64,000 bases of DNA, taken from Flavihumibacter cheonanensis (lineage in GTDB: Bacteria > Bacteroidota > Bacteroidia > Chitinophagales > Chitinophagaceae). Positions within the stretch are counted from its first letter, which is position 1. Every line of letters starts with the position of its first letter. Of the stretch, positions 9,023 through 18,900 are shown piece after piece. Location of the stretch: positions 558,001 to 622,000 of the forward strand of contig NZ_JAKRWF010000002.1 in the NCBI RefSeq assembly GCF_022352215.1, read 5' to 3'. The notes under the pieces were generated by a model. That model had not been told where the DNA came from and did not search any database. It worked only from the letters and a program-made list of their open reading frames with translations. Both the position numbers and the translations under genes were made by a program.

Positions 9023-10231
9023 TCATTTACTTACGGCTTTGAAGACACGTATAAAATTGCCGCCCAGTATCTTTCTGATATCCTGCCTGCTGTAACCGCG
9101 TACCAGCAATGCAGAGGTAATATTCGGCATATCTTCCACACCATCCAGATCCTGGGGAGCCAGTTCAATGCCATCAAAATCAGAGCCAAGTCCGACATGG
9201 TCCACACCAATCATTCGAACTATATAATCCAGGTGATCGAGTAAAATATTCATAGAAGGCCGGAGCGCTTCTGCTTCTTCGGGAAACCGGTTACTAAGAT
9301 AACCGTCAATTTCGTAGGCAGGCATTTTTTGTTGAAGCAGAGAATCCACAATGGGTTGGTGTTTATTGATAAAATCTGCCTTATTGCGGTTATAGGTGCT
9401 ATCCAGGAAACCTGCATAAAAATTCAGGAAGATAACACCACCATTTTTCCCAATTGTGCGAATTTGTTCATCTTTCAGATTCCTAGGAACAGGACAAAGC
9501 GCATACACACAACTGTGAGAAACGATCACTGGTTTGGTAGAAACGGCGATTGCATCATTGAAGGTTTGTTCCCCTACATGGCTAAGGTCAATCATCATAC
9601 CCAGTTCATTCATTCTTCGTACGACCTGTTTGCCAAAATCATTAAGTCCCTTTTTTTCGATGGGTGTTGGTTGCTGCCGGTCGTAATAAGTTTCATCCCA
9701 GGCTGAACTCGCCCAGGAAGTGGAGTTATTCCAGGTAAGCGTCAGGTACCTGGCTCCCCGATGATAGAGGCTATCCAGGTATTCCATTTTATCTTCAATC
9801 ATATGACCACCTTCCACACCTTTCATGGCTCCCAGTTTTTTCTTTCTAACAGCCATTCTAAGGTCTGCTGGAGAATTTACCAGCATCATTTTACGCGGAT
9901 TCCGGGCTACAATCGCATCCAGTGAATCAATTTCCCGGAGAGCGTGCGCAAAGGCAGCTCCTTTACCAAATCGTTCATCGCAGAAAATGGAAAAGATCTG
10001 AATATCAATTCCACCTCTTCGAAAACGCTCCAGGTCGCTATGCGTTTTGCCACTCAGGTCCTCTTCAATATTCAATCCTTTCAGGGTTGCACTGGAAAGC
10101 ACATCATTATGGGTGTCTACCACTATACTTTTCTCATGCAGGTTTTTTTGCGCAGGAAGCCAAAGTGAACAGGTTAGCAAAACCAAGGTGGTAAACAAAA
10201 AACGGAAGAATGAGATAGAAGAAAGGTGCAT
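9023..10231 (-). CDS. Secreted M19 (renal) dipeptidase
   Basis: 402 residues from the ATG at 10231, which gives a proper signal peptide (MHLSSISFFRFLFTTLVLL...PAQ); the longer frame to 10318 adds a non-signal leader. Peptidase M19 signatures are clear: VVDTHNDVLS with the zinc ligands His41 and Asp43, the bridging Glu in MKGVEGG, then IDLSHVG and VIVSHSCVYA with two His ligands, and VGLGSDFDG near the end. It should cut L-X or D-X dipeptides outside the cytoplasm. It is directly followed by the ABC exporter gene (1 nt), so a link between exported peptide and hydrolysis is possible but unproven. Confidence 0.88.
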   Translation of the reverse strand: MHLSSISFFRFLFTTLVLLTCSLWLPAQKNLHEKSIVVDTHNDVLSSATLKGLNIEEDLSGKTHSDLERFRRGGIDIQIFSIFCDERFGKGAAFAHALREIDSLDAIVARNPRKMMLVNSPADLRMAVRKKKLGAMKGVEGGHMIEDKMEYLDSLYHRGARYLTLTWNNSTSWASSAWDETYYDRQQPTPIEKKGLNDFGKQVVRRMNELGMMIDLSHVGEQTFNDAIAVSTKPVIVSHSCVYALCPVPRNLKDEQIRTIGKNGGVIFLNFYAGFLDSTYNRNKADFINKHQPIVDSLLQQKMPAYEIDGYLSNRFPEEAEALRPSMNILLDHLDYIVRMIGVDHVGLGSDFDGIELAPQDLDGVEDMPNITSALLVRGYSRQDIRKILGGNFIRVFKAVSK

Positions 10232-10368
10232 ATGGCAAATTATACCTTTAATATACCAAATCCGTGGCATGCTAAGGTTGGGGAGTGGATAAAACTCACA
10301 AGCCAACCTGACCTGCATCAGTAAATTGGTGTTTTTATCCGGTTAATTTCACTGTTCAAACATAGTAT

Positions 10369-10578
10369 ATGAAAAAGAACATGGGTGGTACTGACCGGCT
10401 TATCCGCGTACTGGTAGCAGTAGTATTGGGATATCTTTATTTTTCCGGCACTGTAACCGGCACCTTAGGATTGATCCTTGCAATTGTTGGAGGCGTATTT
10501 ATCCTGACCAGTCTGGTTGGATTTTGTCCGCTTTATACCTTGCTTGGATTGAATACCTGTCCCACTAAAAAGGCCTGA
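10369..10578 (+). CDS. DUF2892 (YgaP-like transmembrane) small protein
   Basis: 69 residues with two hydrophobic helices (about 11-27 and 31-50) and the family pattern MGGTDRLIRVLVAVVLGYLY followed by GFCPLYTLLGLNTC. DUF2892 is the membrane module found at the end of rhodanese YgaP and as stand-alone inner-membrane proteins; role unknown. The gene is isolated on the plus strand between a divergent dipeptidase and a convergent hypothetical gene that ends 3 nt away. Confidence 0.8.
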   Translation: MKKNMGGTDRLIRVLVAVVLGYLYFSGTVTGTLGLILAIVGGVFILTSLVGFCPLYTLLGLNTCPTKKA

Positions 10579-10581
10579 TAG

Positions 10582-11121
10582 TTAATCGGAACTTTTGTCG
10601 CCTATAAACCAGTCTTCTTTGTTTCTGAAAAGCACATTGAAGGTGGTCAGGCTGCCATAGATCCGGGTAACATATTGCTGCAGGTTGATCTTCTCTTCGT
10701 CGGTCAGCACTTTATGTGCGTTGATCTGTTGTTCCATTACCCGTAAGCGGTCGCGCAACATTACAATTTTATGGAAGAATACCTCTATGGGAACTTCTTT
10801 GGCCTTGAGGGATGGGTCTCCTGGCTGAAGGATCATCGTACCATTTTTCCAGCGGTCTCCAAGAGGAACGACCTCACTAACGCCATTCCATAAGCGAAGA
10901 ATTTTCAGGAGCGATTTTTCGACTTCAGAATGCGTTTCTATTTCTTCGGATACATTTTCAGGAATGATTTCTTCCAGCTGTTCGTCGGTTTTATCAATTT
11001 CTTTTATTCCATGATGGATAAAGGAGATCAGGTAGGTTGCATACCGGAGGCCTACTATTACTCCGGGACCGAATTGTGTGTGTTGAAGTCGGGTTCCAAT
11101 ACCCAATACAAGTTGTTCCAT
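10582..11121 (-). CDS. Conserved hypothetical protein with a PcrA/CarD-like N-terminal motif
   Basis: 179 residues, soluble, no signal peptide. The first 45 residues (GTRLQHTQFGPGVIVGLRYA...YLISFIHHGIKEID) resemble the small beta-barrel found at the C-terminus of PcrA/UvrD helicases, where the pattern H-x-x-FG-x-G-x-V is typical; the rest is helical with a coiled-coil-like stretch near 120-150. I do not know its function. The gene begins 6 nt after the stop of the serine hydrolase, so the two are probably cotranscribed. Confidence 0.6.
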   Translation of the reverse strand: MEQLVLGIGTRLQHTQFGPGVIVGLRYATYLISFIHHGIKEIDKTDEQLEEIIPENVSEEIETHSEVEKSLLKILRLWNGVSEVVPLGDRWKNGTMILQPGDPSLKAKEVPIEVFFHKIVMLRDRLRVMEQQINAHKVLTDEEKINLQQYVTRIYGSLTTFNVLFRNKEDWFIGDKSSD

Positions 11122-11127
11122 ATTCGT

Positions 11128-12654
11128 CTATTGTTTGTAGAATTCGTAAGAAGTAAATTCAATGAAATCAGAAACGGTGACAGTAACAGATTTTACTTTG
11201 CCATCACTGATGCTAAAAGGCCATACTTTGTTGCCGAAGAGGGGATCATTGAAGCTTGCAAAAAAACGGGTACCTCCCAAGGAACCGAGTGTCGCAAAAC
11301 GTCCCGGGTGATGTTCAAAGCGGGCAACCAGCTGACCTTTTTCCAGTTGAAGGGTCATTTTCCCATAAACCTCATGCTGATAGGTTCCGGCAAATGCAGT
11401 AAGTGGTAACTGCGGCGTAAGCTTTAATGCTATTGAATCCCTTTTCTCCTTAAGCGTAGCGGCTGCTCTTTTTTCGTGTTGCTCCTGTTGTTGTAAAGCC
11501 ATCGAATTGTAATCGCGGAAAGGGAGTCCAAGGCAGGCATCCACCAATTCCCATTTCATGGCTTCAAAAAATCCGTTGGCATCTGTATTGGTCAGTACAA
11601 CGATCCCGATATTTTCTTCCGGAATCAAGGTAAAGCTGGTAACAAAACCATTTACGCCGCCGGTATGTTCCACCAATTTGTTGCCTTCATACGATTGTAA
11701 GAGCCAACCCAGCCCGTACAAATAAAAATGTGCGCGGTTAAAGGGATGTCCGCCACTACCCAGTATGGAATGAGGTTCCATAGGTGTCTGTACTGCAGAC
11801 GCAGAAAGAATTCGTTTGCCGTTTAGTTCGCCCCTGTTTAGTAATGTCTGAGCCCAGAGTCCCATATCATAGGCACTTGAAGCAATGGCACCTGCGGGTG
11901 CCATATTATCCAGGTTTCCATAGGCAACTTTTTTTAGTACTCCTTCCGTAACAGTATGGGCAGCTGCAATATTTGGCGCTTTCGCATACTGGTTAGAGTT
12001 AGCAATGGAGTTTTTCATCCCGATGGGTTGAAAAATTTGTGTGGTAATAAATTCTCCGAATGACTGGCCGCTTGCTTTCTGAATAATTTCTCCTGCGATG
12101 GCAAACCCTGCATTGGTATAACCCCAGCGGGAGCGAAAACCGTACATCGGTTTAACCAGGCCAAATTTTTCTTTGACCTCCTGGTAGCTGAGATCGGAAT
12201 CAAAATACATGAAATCACCCTGGAAGGTTTCATAACCCATACGGTGACTGACCAGATCACGGATGGTAAGTTCTTTGGTAACCCAGGTATCATAGACCTG
12301 GAAATCGGGAATCCATTTTTTTACTTTATCGTCGAGTGAAAGTTTGCCCTGCGATTCCAGCATGGCAAGGGCAGTGCCGGTAAAAGCCTTGGTATTACTA
12401 CCAATTCCAAACAGCGTGTGTTCATCAACGGTAGCATTGCTGCCGGCTGTTTTTACACCATATCCTTTTACTACCAGCCATTCCCCATTTTTCACAACTG
12501 CAATGGAAACACCTGGAATCTTCCAGGCCTGCATGGCTTTCTGAACATAGGAATCCAGACTGTCTTTCAGAAAATTGCGGGAAGCTTGTTGTGCTGAAGC
12601 TGGGTTGGCTGTTAGCAGGCAGGAGGCAAGTACCGCAAAAAATATTCGGCGCAT
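11128..12654 (-). CDS. Serine hydrolase of the class C beta-lactamase family with C-terminal DUF3471-like domain
   Basis: 508 residues. Signal peptide about 1-21 (PASAQ). The beta-lactamase/transpeptidase-like fold is shown by SNTK at 86-89 (SxxK nucleophile and base), YTN at 179-181 (YxN) and HTGG in LVEHTGGVNGF. The last hundred residues (TAFAGTYQHEVYGKMTLQLEKG) resemble DUF3471, a lipocalin-like tail common in Bacteroidota hydrolases. Periplasmic esterase, peptidase or D-amino-acid amidase activity is all possible; resistance is not implied. It lies between two minus-strand genes of unknown role. Confidence 0.85.
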   Translation of the reverse strand: MRRIFFAVLASCLLTANPASAQQASRNFLKDSLDSYVQKAMQAWKIPGVSIAVVKNGEWLVVKGYGVKTAGSNATVDEHTLFGIGSNTKAFTGTALAMLESQGKLSLDDKVKKWIPDFQVYDTWVTKELTIRDLVSHRMGYETFQGDFMYFDSDLSYQEVKEKFGLVKPMYGFRSRWGYTNAGFAIAGEIIQKASGQSFGEFITTQIFQPIGMKNSIANSNQYAKAPNIAAAHTVTEGVLKKVAYGNLDNMAPAGAIASSAYDMGLWAQTLLNRGELNGKRILSASAVQTPMEPHSILGSGGHPFNRAHFYLYGLGWLLQSYEGNKLVEHTGGVNGFVTSFTLIPEENIGIVVLTNTDANGFFEAMKWELVDACLGLPFRDYNSMALQQQEQHEKRAAATLKEKRDSIALKLTPQLPLTAFAGTYQHEVYGKMTLQLEKGQLVARFEHHPGRFATLGSLGGTRFFASFNDPLFGNKVWPFSISDGKVKSVTVTVSDFIEFTSYEFYKQ

Positions 12655-12686
12655 GGGAGTTGATTTTCAACCTAAAAATAGCCGTA

Positions 12687-13460
12687 TTATTCCCACCAGT
12701 TGTCTTCTTTTCTGCCCGAAATTTTTCCACCCATGGCACGAATCCTTTTGTATTGTTCTCCGGCTTTCTTCATGTACTCGAGTAATTCATACTCTGAGGC
12801 GGCTACCACTGCTTCATAAGGGGGGGCATAGTAGCGATAGAAGGTATCCAGGTCGGGGCCTGTAATGCCGGTTATCTTGATAATTTTGGCGCGGGAAAAA
12901 CGGTAGGCAACATATTTATCCTGCTCTTCCACTAGGAGGCGATCCTGGAAAGCAGCCATGCTCCTGTTTCGCCGGAAACGGAACATGTTAATCAGTTCAT
13001 TGATATCAAGTCCTACACCAAAGTTGCCGGAAGCAGGGTTGGCGGAAGACAGGGACAGACCAGGTTTTTTGTAGTCAAACACTTTTGCGTAATCCTGGCG
13101 ATTCTGCATACTATCGATGCGGTAGTCCTTGGGCATCACCCTGATTTCGCGAAGGGTGGTGACGTTGACGTGAAGTGATATATCGAATTGGGAGAGCGAC
13201 TGTATATTGCTTACGGCATATTTTGGGGTAGCTTTTCCCAGGTAAGAGAAATAAATAGAATCTTTTTCGTTGACAACGATGCTGTAACGCCCGGAAGAAT
13301 CTGTAACAGTTCCTTTGCCGCTGCTTGTTAGTACGCTAACCGAACCCATTGGAAACAGCTTATTCATTTCATATACAGTGCCGCTTACCCGCACCTGGGC
13401 TTGCAGGAGATTTGCCAGGAGGAGGCAAAGCAATACTAATATGGAACCGAACCAGTTCAT
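12687..13460 (-). CDS. Carboxypeptidase-like regulatory domain protein
   Basis: 257 residues. Signal peptide (MNWFGSILVLLCLLLANLLQAQ), then a CarboxypepD_reg-like beta-sandwich (VRVSGTVYEMNKLFPMGSVSV ... TDSSGRYSIVV) and a helical, charged C-terminal half with FRFRRNRSMAAFQDRLLVEEQDK. This two-part arrangement is frequent in Bacteroidota envelope proteins of unknown role; no barrel is present. It starts 39 nt after the purN-fusion stop on the same strand. Confidence 0.7.
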   Translation of the reverse strand: MNWFGSILVLLCLLLANLLQAQVRVSGTVYEMNKLFPMGSVSVLTSSGKGTVTDSSGRYSIVVNEKDSIYFSYLGKATPKYAVSNIQSLSQFDISLHVNVTTLREIRVMPKDYRIDSMQNRQDYAKVFDYKKPGLSLSSANPASGNFGVGLDINELINMFRFRRNRSMAAFQDRLLVEEQDKYVAYRFSRAKIIKITGITGPDLDTFYRYYAPPYEAVVAASEYELLEYMKKAGEQYKRIRAMGGKISGRKEDNWWE

Positions 13461-13499
13461 CCAGGGTTACAAGGGTACAACCAAAACCTGAAAATTATA

Positions 13500-14411
13500 T
13501 CAGGAGGATTGATTTTTAACGAGTTTGCTAAGAATTACAGATTCAATAACAGCAGGGAAGTGCTGATGTTCGAGTGTATGAATTCGATTGGCCAGGGTTT
13601 CCGGGGTATCTTCCGGAAATACCGGGCAGCTGGCCTGGAAGATGGTACCACCATGGTCGTATTGTTCATCCACATAATGGATGGTTATTCCTGATTCTTT
13701 TTCTCCTGCCGCGATGACAGCTTCATGAACAAAGTTACCATACATGCCCTTGCCACCATACTTGGGCAGCAGGGCAGGATGGATATTGATCATCCGGGAG
13801 GGATAGGCTTGAATTAAAGTGGGCGGCACTTTCCATAGGAATCCTGCCAGTACGATGAAGTCGATTCCGAGGGTGGTCAGTTCTGGCACAAAGCCATCGC
13901 CCCGGAAAAAACGTTCTTTATCAATGAGCAAGGTTGGAATACCGGCTGATGCAGCTTTGTCCAGTACGCCGGCAGTGGCCTTATTACTCACAACCAGGGC
14001 TACCCGAATGGAGGGATGGTTGCGGAAATGTTCAATTATTTTCTGGGCGTTGGATCCTGTGCCGGAAGCGAAGATGGCAATTGAAAAGGGAGGAATGGAA
14101 GATGGAGGATTGGAGGAGGGGGGAATGGAAGAGGGGGTGTTTGTCATCTTTTGGAAGATTCGGGATAAATAATTTTTGAAAAAGGGGTATTGACCGAAGG
14201 GGATGCTGACCAGGACTACCATCAGGGGCCAGATCAGGGTCATGGTAATAATATATAAGATAGTCCAGCCGACAGGATGTACTTCCGGAAGCTGTTGCAG
14301 GATTTTGCGGCCGACAATACCAGTCAGACTGCCTCCAATGGCAAAGGTGCATAAGATGGCGAGCAATTGCCATCCGTTGACCTTCCACTTCTTCTGAAGC
14401 TTTTCAAACAT
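13500..14411 (-). CDS. purN: DUF6787 membrane domain fused to phosphoribosylglycinamide formyltransferase
   Basis: 303 residues if started at ATG 14411 (MFEKLQKKWKVNGWQ); ATG 14441 is also in frame. Residues 1-88 hold two membrane helices (about 16-36 and 52-76) resembling the DUF6787 family. Residues 89-111 are a Pro/Ser linker (starting MTNTPSSIPP). Residues 112-303 are PurN: SIAIFASGTGSN, NIHPALLPKYGGKG with the catalytic Asn and His, and HYVDEQYDHGG with the catalytic Asp. PurN transfers formyl from 10-formyl-THF to GAR in purine synthesis and is normally about 190 residues and soluble. ATG 14147 (residue 89) may be an internal start giving free PurN. The linker DNA is a copy of the purine-rich repeat. 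Confidence 0.82.
   Translation of the reverse strand: MFEKLQKKWKVNGWQLLAILCTFAIGGSLTGIVGRKILQQLPEVHPVGWTILYIITMTLIWPLMVVLVSIPFGQYPFFKNYLSRIFQKMTNTPSSIPPSSNPPSSIPPFSIAIFASGTGSNAQKIIEHFRNHPSIRVALVVSNKATAGVLDKAASAGIPTLLIDKERFFRGDGFVPELTTLGIDFIVLAGFLWKVPPTLIQAYPSRMINIHPALLPKYGGKGMYGNFVHEAVIAAGEKESGITIHYVDEQYDHGGTIFQASCPVFPEDTPETLANRIHTLEHQHFPAVIESVILSKLVKNQSS
14090..14140 (+). repeat. Purine-rich repeat, copy 1 (inside the purN fusion)
   Basis: Plus-strand G/A tract with units such as GGAGGAATGGAAGATGG and GGAATGGAAGAGGGGG. The same words recur near 27310, 32290 and 36456. Here it is read on the minus strand as the PSSIPPSSNPPSSIPP linker. Confidence 0.6.
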
Positions 14412-14533
14412 GCTGCAAAGAAACTGGAATAACTTGAACAAAAGCGTTTACGAATGGCAAGTAATTACCATTTGAAAAATTGCACAATTCGTTGAAAAGC
14501 AAGCCCCGCGCGGCTAAAAAAAAATCAGAGATG

Positions 14534-14566
14534 TTGATAGATTGTCAATAACGTGTCATATTTTTG
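14534..14566 (+). promoter_or_regulatory. Candidate promoter of the act operon
   Basis: TATTTTTG at 14559-14566 fits the Bacteroidota TAnnTTTG box. A TTG at 14534-14536 stands 22 nt upstream, a little longer than the usual spacing. The actA ATG lies 46 nt downstream of the box. Confidence 0.5.
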
Positions 14567-14612
14567 CCCCCGAATTGAGGCATTTTAACATTACCAACGA
14601 TATTTCCAGCTT

Positions 14613-15860
14613 ATGATTCACTATAGATCGATCTTGCAGAGAGTAGCACTCATTCTTTCAGTTTTGACCGTGCTTTGTTTCGATCAGGGCGTATTTGCAC
14701 AGGATGGAAAGGCTTTGTTTCAGCAGAACTGTGCTTCCTGTCACGCGGTTCATAAAAATCTTACTGGTCCGGCTTTGGCTGGTATCGAGGAGCGTGTTCC
14801 GGATAAGAAACTGCTGTACGACTGGATTCGTAACAACCAGGCAGTGCTGGCAACCGGTAATAAATACTTTACTGATCTTTACGCAGCCTGGAATAAAACA
14901 GCGATGAACCTCTTCCCGAACCTGACGGATGAGGAGATCGGTGCAATGATTACCTATATTAATTCTGTGCCAGCACCTGGGGCTGCCACAGGAACTGGTG
15001 AAGCTGGTGTACAAGCAGCTGCAGCTGAAAATGATAACTCCCTGATATTCGGCGTGTTAACACTGATCCTGGCGATTATCGTGCTGGTATTGCTGCAGGT
15101 AAACTCTAACCTGAAGCGCCTCAGTGATGAAAAAGAAGGTATTCCTTCCTATGAGCCGGTTCCATTCTATCGTAACAAAGCATACATCGCACTGTTTGCG
15201 GTGGTACTCTTTATAGTTGGTGGTTATTATACCATTCAGGGTGCGGTAGGTCTGGGTCGCTCCAAGGATTATCAGCCTGAACAACCTATTTATTATTCAC
15301 ACAAAGTGCATGCAGGTACCAACCAGATCAACTGTCTGTACTGCCACAGTGGTGCCCAGGAAGGCAAACATGCCAATATTCCTTCATTGAATACCTGTAT
15401 GAACTGTCACATGGCAATTAATGAATACGCCGGTGAAAAATTGTACAGAGAAGATGGAACGGAAGTAGATGGTACTGCAGAAATCAAAAAGCTTTATTCT
15501 TATACAGGCTGGGACCCGGATCAAAAGAAATATGTGAACGAGCCCAAGCCGATCGAGTGGGTGAAGATTCACAACCTGCCTGACCATGTATATTTCAACC
15601 ACGCTCAGCACGTTAAAGCAGGAAAAGTTGCCTGTCAGACTTGTCACGGTGATATCCAGAATATGGGTGAAGTATATCAGTATTCTGATCTGAGCATGGG
15701 CTGGTGTATAAACTGTCACAGGGAAACCAAAGTGCAGTTTGAAGACAACAAGTTCTACAGCATTTACGAAAAATTCCACAATGATCTTAAGAGTGGAAAG
15801 ATGGATAGTGTAACCGTTGAAAGCATCGGCGGTACTGAGTGTCAGAAATGTCACTATTAA
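14613..15860 (+). CDS. actA: Alternative Complex III subunit ActA, multiheme cytochrome c with extra N-terminal heme domain
   Basis: 415 residues with a signal peptide ending GVFAQ. Six CxxCH heme sites are visible: CASCH 40-44, CLYCH 241-245, CMNCH 262-266, CQTCH 341-345, CINCH 365-369 and CQKCH 410-414. The last five form the pentaheme domain of ActA; the first lies in a small class I cytochrome c domain (about 30-122). Membrane helices are at about 143-162 and 189-209. ActA takes electrons from the quinol-oxidising part of the complex and passes them to cytochrome c or the oxidase. It is the first gene of an ActABCDEF-cox series, which fixes the assignment. Confidence 0.92.
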   Translation: MIHYRSILQRVALILSVLTVLCFDQGVFAQDGKALFQQNCASCHAVHKNLTGPALAGIEERVPDKKLLYDWIRNNQAVLATGNKYFTDLYAAWNKTAMNLFPNLTDEEIGAMITYINSVPAPGAATGTGEAGVQAAAAENDNSLIFGVLTLILAIIVLVLLQVNSNLKRLSDEKEGIPSYEPVPFYRNKAYIALFAVVLFIVGGYYTIQGAVGLGRSKDYQPEQPIYYSHKVHAGTNQINCLYCHSGAQEGKHANIPSLNTCMNCHMAINEYAGEKLYREDGTEVDGTAEIKKLYSYTGWDPDQKKYVNEPKPIEWVKIHNLPDHVYFNHAQHVKAGKVACQTCHGDIQNMGEVYQYSDLSMGWCINCHRETKVQFEDNKFYSIYEKFHNDLKSGKMDSVTVESIGGTECQKCHY

Positions 15861-15925
15861 TAGAATAGCATCTCAATAAACCATTTTTTATCACCAAAAT
15901 CAGCACCCCTTCCGGGGTTTGGTAT

Positions 15926-18900
15926 ATGGAGCAAAAAAAGTACTGGCAAAGTTTCGGAGAGTTGAACAACTCAGCAGCACATCAGCAAAATGCACAGGAT
16001 GAGTTCAAAGAAGAGTTACCCTTTGAAGGATTCGATGACAAAGGGCTGGGTTCTGCCACCACTCCTCGCCGCGACTTCCTTAAATACGTTGGTTTCAGCA
16101 CAGCTGCAGCAGCAGTAGCTGCAAGTTGTGAAATGCCTGTAAAAAAGGCGATCCCATTTGTTAACCGTCCGGTTGATGCTATTCCGGGAGTACCTAACTA
16201 TTATGCTACAACGTATGTAGCGGGTGGTAATGCGATTCCTGTTGTGGCAAAGGTTCGTGACGGACGTCCGATTAAGATTGAAGGAAACGAATTGTCAAGC
16301 TGGTCAAAAGGTGCTACCACCGCGCAGGTGCAGGCATCTGTACTCGACCTGTATGATACGGCTCGTCTGCGTTTCCCGATGGCCGACAAAAAAGAAGTAA
16401 GCACATTTGATGCTTTTGATAAAATGGTGGGCGAAGCACTGGCCGGTTTAAATGGTGCACCTGTTGTACTCTTAACCAGCACTGTTAACTCTCCTTCCTC
16501 CAAAGCTGTAATTGCAGAGTTCCTGGCGAAATATCCCGGATCCCGTCATGTTCAATATGATGGTATTTCTTACAGTGGTATGCTGCTGGCCAATGAAGCT
16601 AGTTTTGGAAGCCGCATGATTCCCTCTTATGCATTTGACAAAGCAAAGGTAATTGTGAGTCTGGGTGCTGATTTCCTGGGAACCTGGCTGAATCCTGTTG
16701 AATTCCAGCATGGATATACCCGCGGTCGTAAGGTGGATCCCAAAAATCCATCCATGAGCAAGCATTATCAGTTTGAATCCATGCTTAGCATGACCGGTGC
16801 AAATGCTGATGAGCGTTTTACCCATCGTCCTTCTGAAATTGGTGTTGTAGCTGCAGCTTTACTTTCTGCTATCAATGGTCAGGGTGCTGCTGGTATCAGC
16901 GATGCTGCACTGAAAAAGGGAATCGAGCAGGCTGCGAAAGACCTGGCTGCCAACAAAGGCCAGGCGCTTGTAGTAGCTGGTAGCAACGACGTGAATGTTC
17001 AGCTGATCGTGAATGCGATCAATGATGCGGTTGGGTCTTATGGAACAACCATTGATCTTGTTAGCAAACTGCAGAACAAGGCAGGTATCGATGCCGAGTT
17101 TGCTAAACTGGTAGAAGAAATGAATGCCGGATCTGTGGGTGCGGTATTAGTATACGATGTGAATCCTGCATACGACTATTTCGATGCGGAAAAGTTCATT
17201 GCCGGATTGAAAAAAGTGCGGGTATCCGTTTCTTTCAATGAAAAAATGGATGAAACCACTGAGCTCTGCAAATATGTATTGCCAGCTAACCATTACCTGG
17301 AAAGCTGGGGTGATGCGGAGCAAAAAGCTGGTTACATCAGCATGCTGCAGCCGACCATTGCGCCTTTGTTTAAGACAAGACAGTGGCAGGATAACCTTCT
17401 GAAATGGAGCGGTAGTGCGGTAATCTATGCTGATTATTTCAAAAACTTCTGGACAACCCGTTTGGGTGGTGAAAATACCTATCTGAAAGCGCTTCAGGAT
17501 GGCGTGGTGGAATCACCTGCCATGATAATGGGCTTCCCGAGCTTTAATGGCGGATCTGTAGCTGCTGCAGTTGCTGCGGTAGGATCAGCAAAAAAATCCA
17601 GTGGAACTGAACTGGTTATATACCAGAAAGCTACGTTTACAGATGGCCGTCAGTCGAACAACCCCTGGTTACAGGAAACACCTGATCCAATTACACGTGC
17701 TACCTGGGACAACTACCTGATGGTTTCACCTGCGTTGGGTAAGAGCATGTTTAATATAGACATTACCAACCCAACCCAGGCGGATGAGTACGAAGCTTTT
17801 CCCAAGAAGCCGGTTGTAAAAGTAAAGCTGGGCAATAAAGAAGAAGAATTACCGGTTTTGATCATTCCGGGTATGCAGGCTGATACAGTTGCACTGGCTG
17901 TTGGTTATGGTCGTGCAGAAGCTATCGGCAGGGCAGCAGCCGGAGTGGGTAAAAACGCATATAAGTTTGCCGTTTCCAATGGTACAACGGTTCTGAATAC
18001 TGCAGCGGTTACGGTTGAGAAAACTGCTGGTGAATATAAAATTGCCACCACGCAAACGCATAGCTCTTATGAGGGTCGTTACGAGGTGGTCAAAGAAATC
18101 ACGCTGGCTGATTATACTAAAAATCCAACCAAGATCCTGGATGCCCGTGCGAAAGAGCTTGAGCCCTGGGGTGGATTGGAGAATTACGAGAAGGATGGTA
18201 CTATTTATCCTGTATTCGATAAGCCGGGTATCAAGTGGGGTATGAGCATTGACCTGAACAGTTGTTATGGTTGCGGTGCCTGTGTGGTTGCCTGTACAGC
18301 AGAGAACAACGTTTCAGTTGTTGGTAAGCCTGAAGTTTTGCGTGCGCATGATATGCACTGGTTGCGTATTGACCGCTATTTCGCTGGTGATCCTAATGAT
18401 CCGAACAGCATCCAGACAGTGTTTCAACCGATGATGTGCCAGCACTGTGATAATGCTCCTTGTGAGAACGTTTGTCCGGTTGCTGCAACCAACCACAGTT
18501 CTGAGGGTTTGAACCAGATGACTTACAATCGTTGTATCGGTACCAGATATTGCGCGAATAACTGTCCGTATAAAGTACGTCGCTTCAACTGGGCTGACTA
18601 TACCGGAGCAGACAGTTTCGGAGACAATATGGTAGGCGGTAAGGGTGAGAATGATGTGATCCTGATGATGAACGATGACCTGACCCGCATGGTACTGAAT
18701 CCGGATGTTACTGTTCGTAGCCGTGGTGTAATTGAAAAATGTTCTTTCTGTGTTCAGCGTCTCCAGGAAGGCAAACTGGCTGCGAAGAAAGCTGGTCGCC
18801 CATTGGAAGATCGTGATGTTAAAACCGCCTGTCAGCAGGCTTGCGCTGCCGATGCGATAGTATTCGGTAATGTGAACAATGCTGAAAGTGCAGTATCCAA

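Noticed and set aside
13934-14388. Alternative frames over the purN fusion joint on both strands
   Set aside because: They are shadows of low-complexity repeat DNA and match no protein family.
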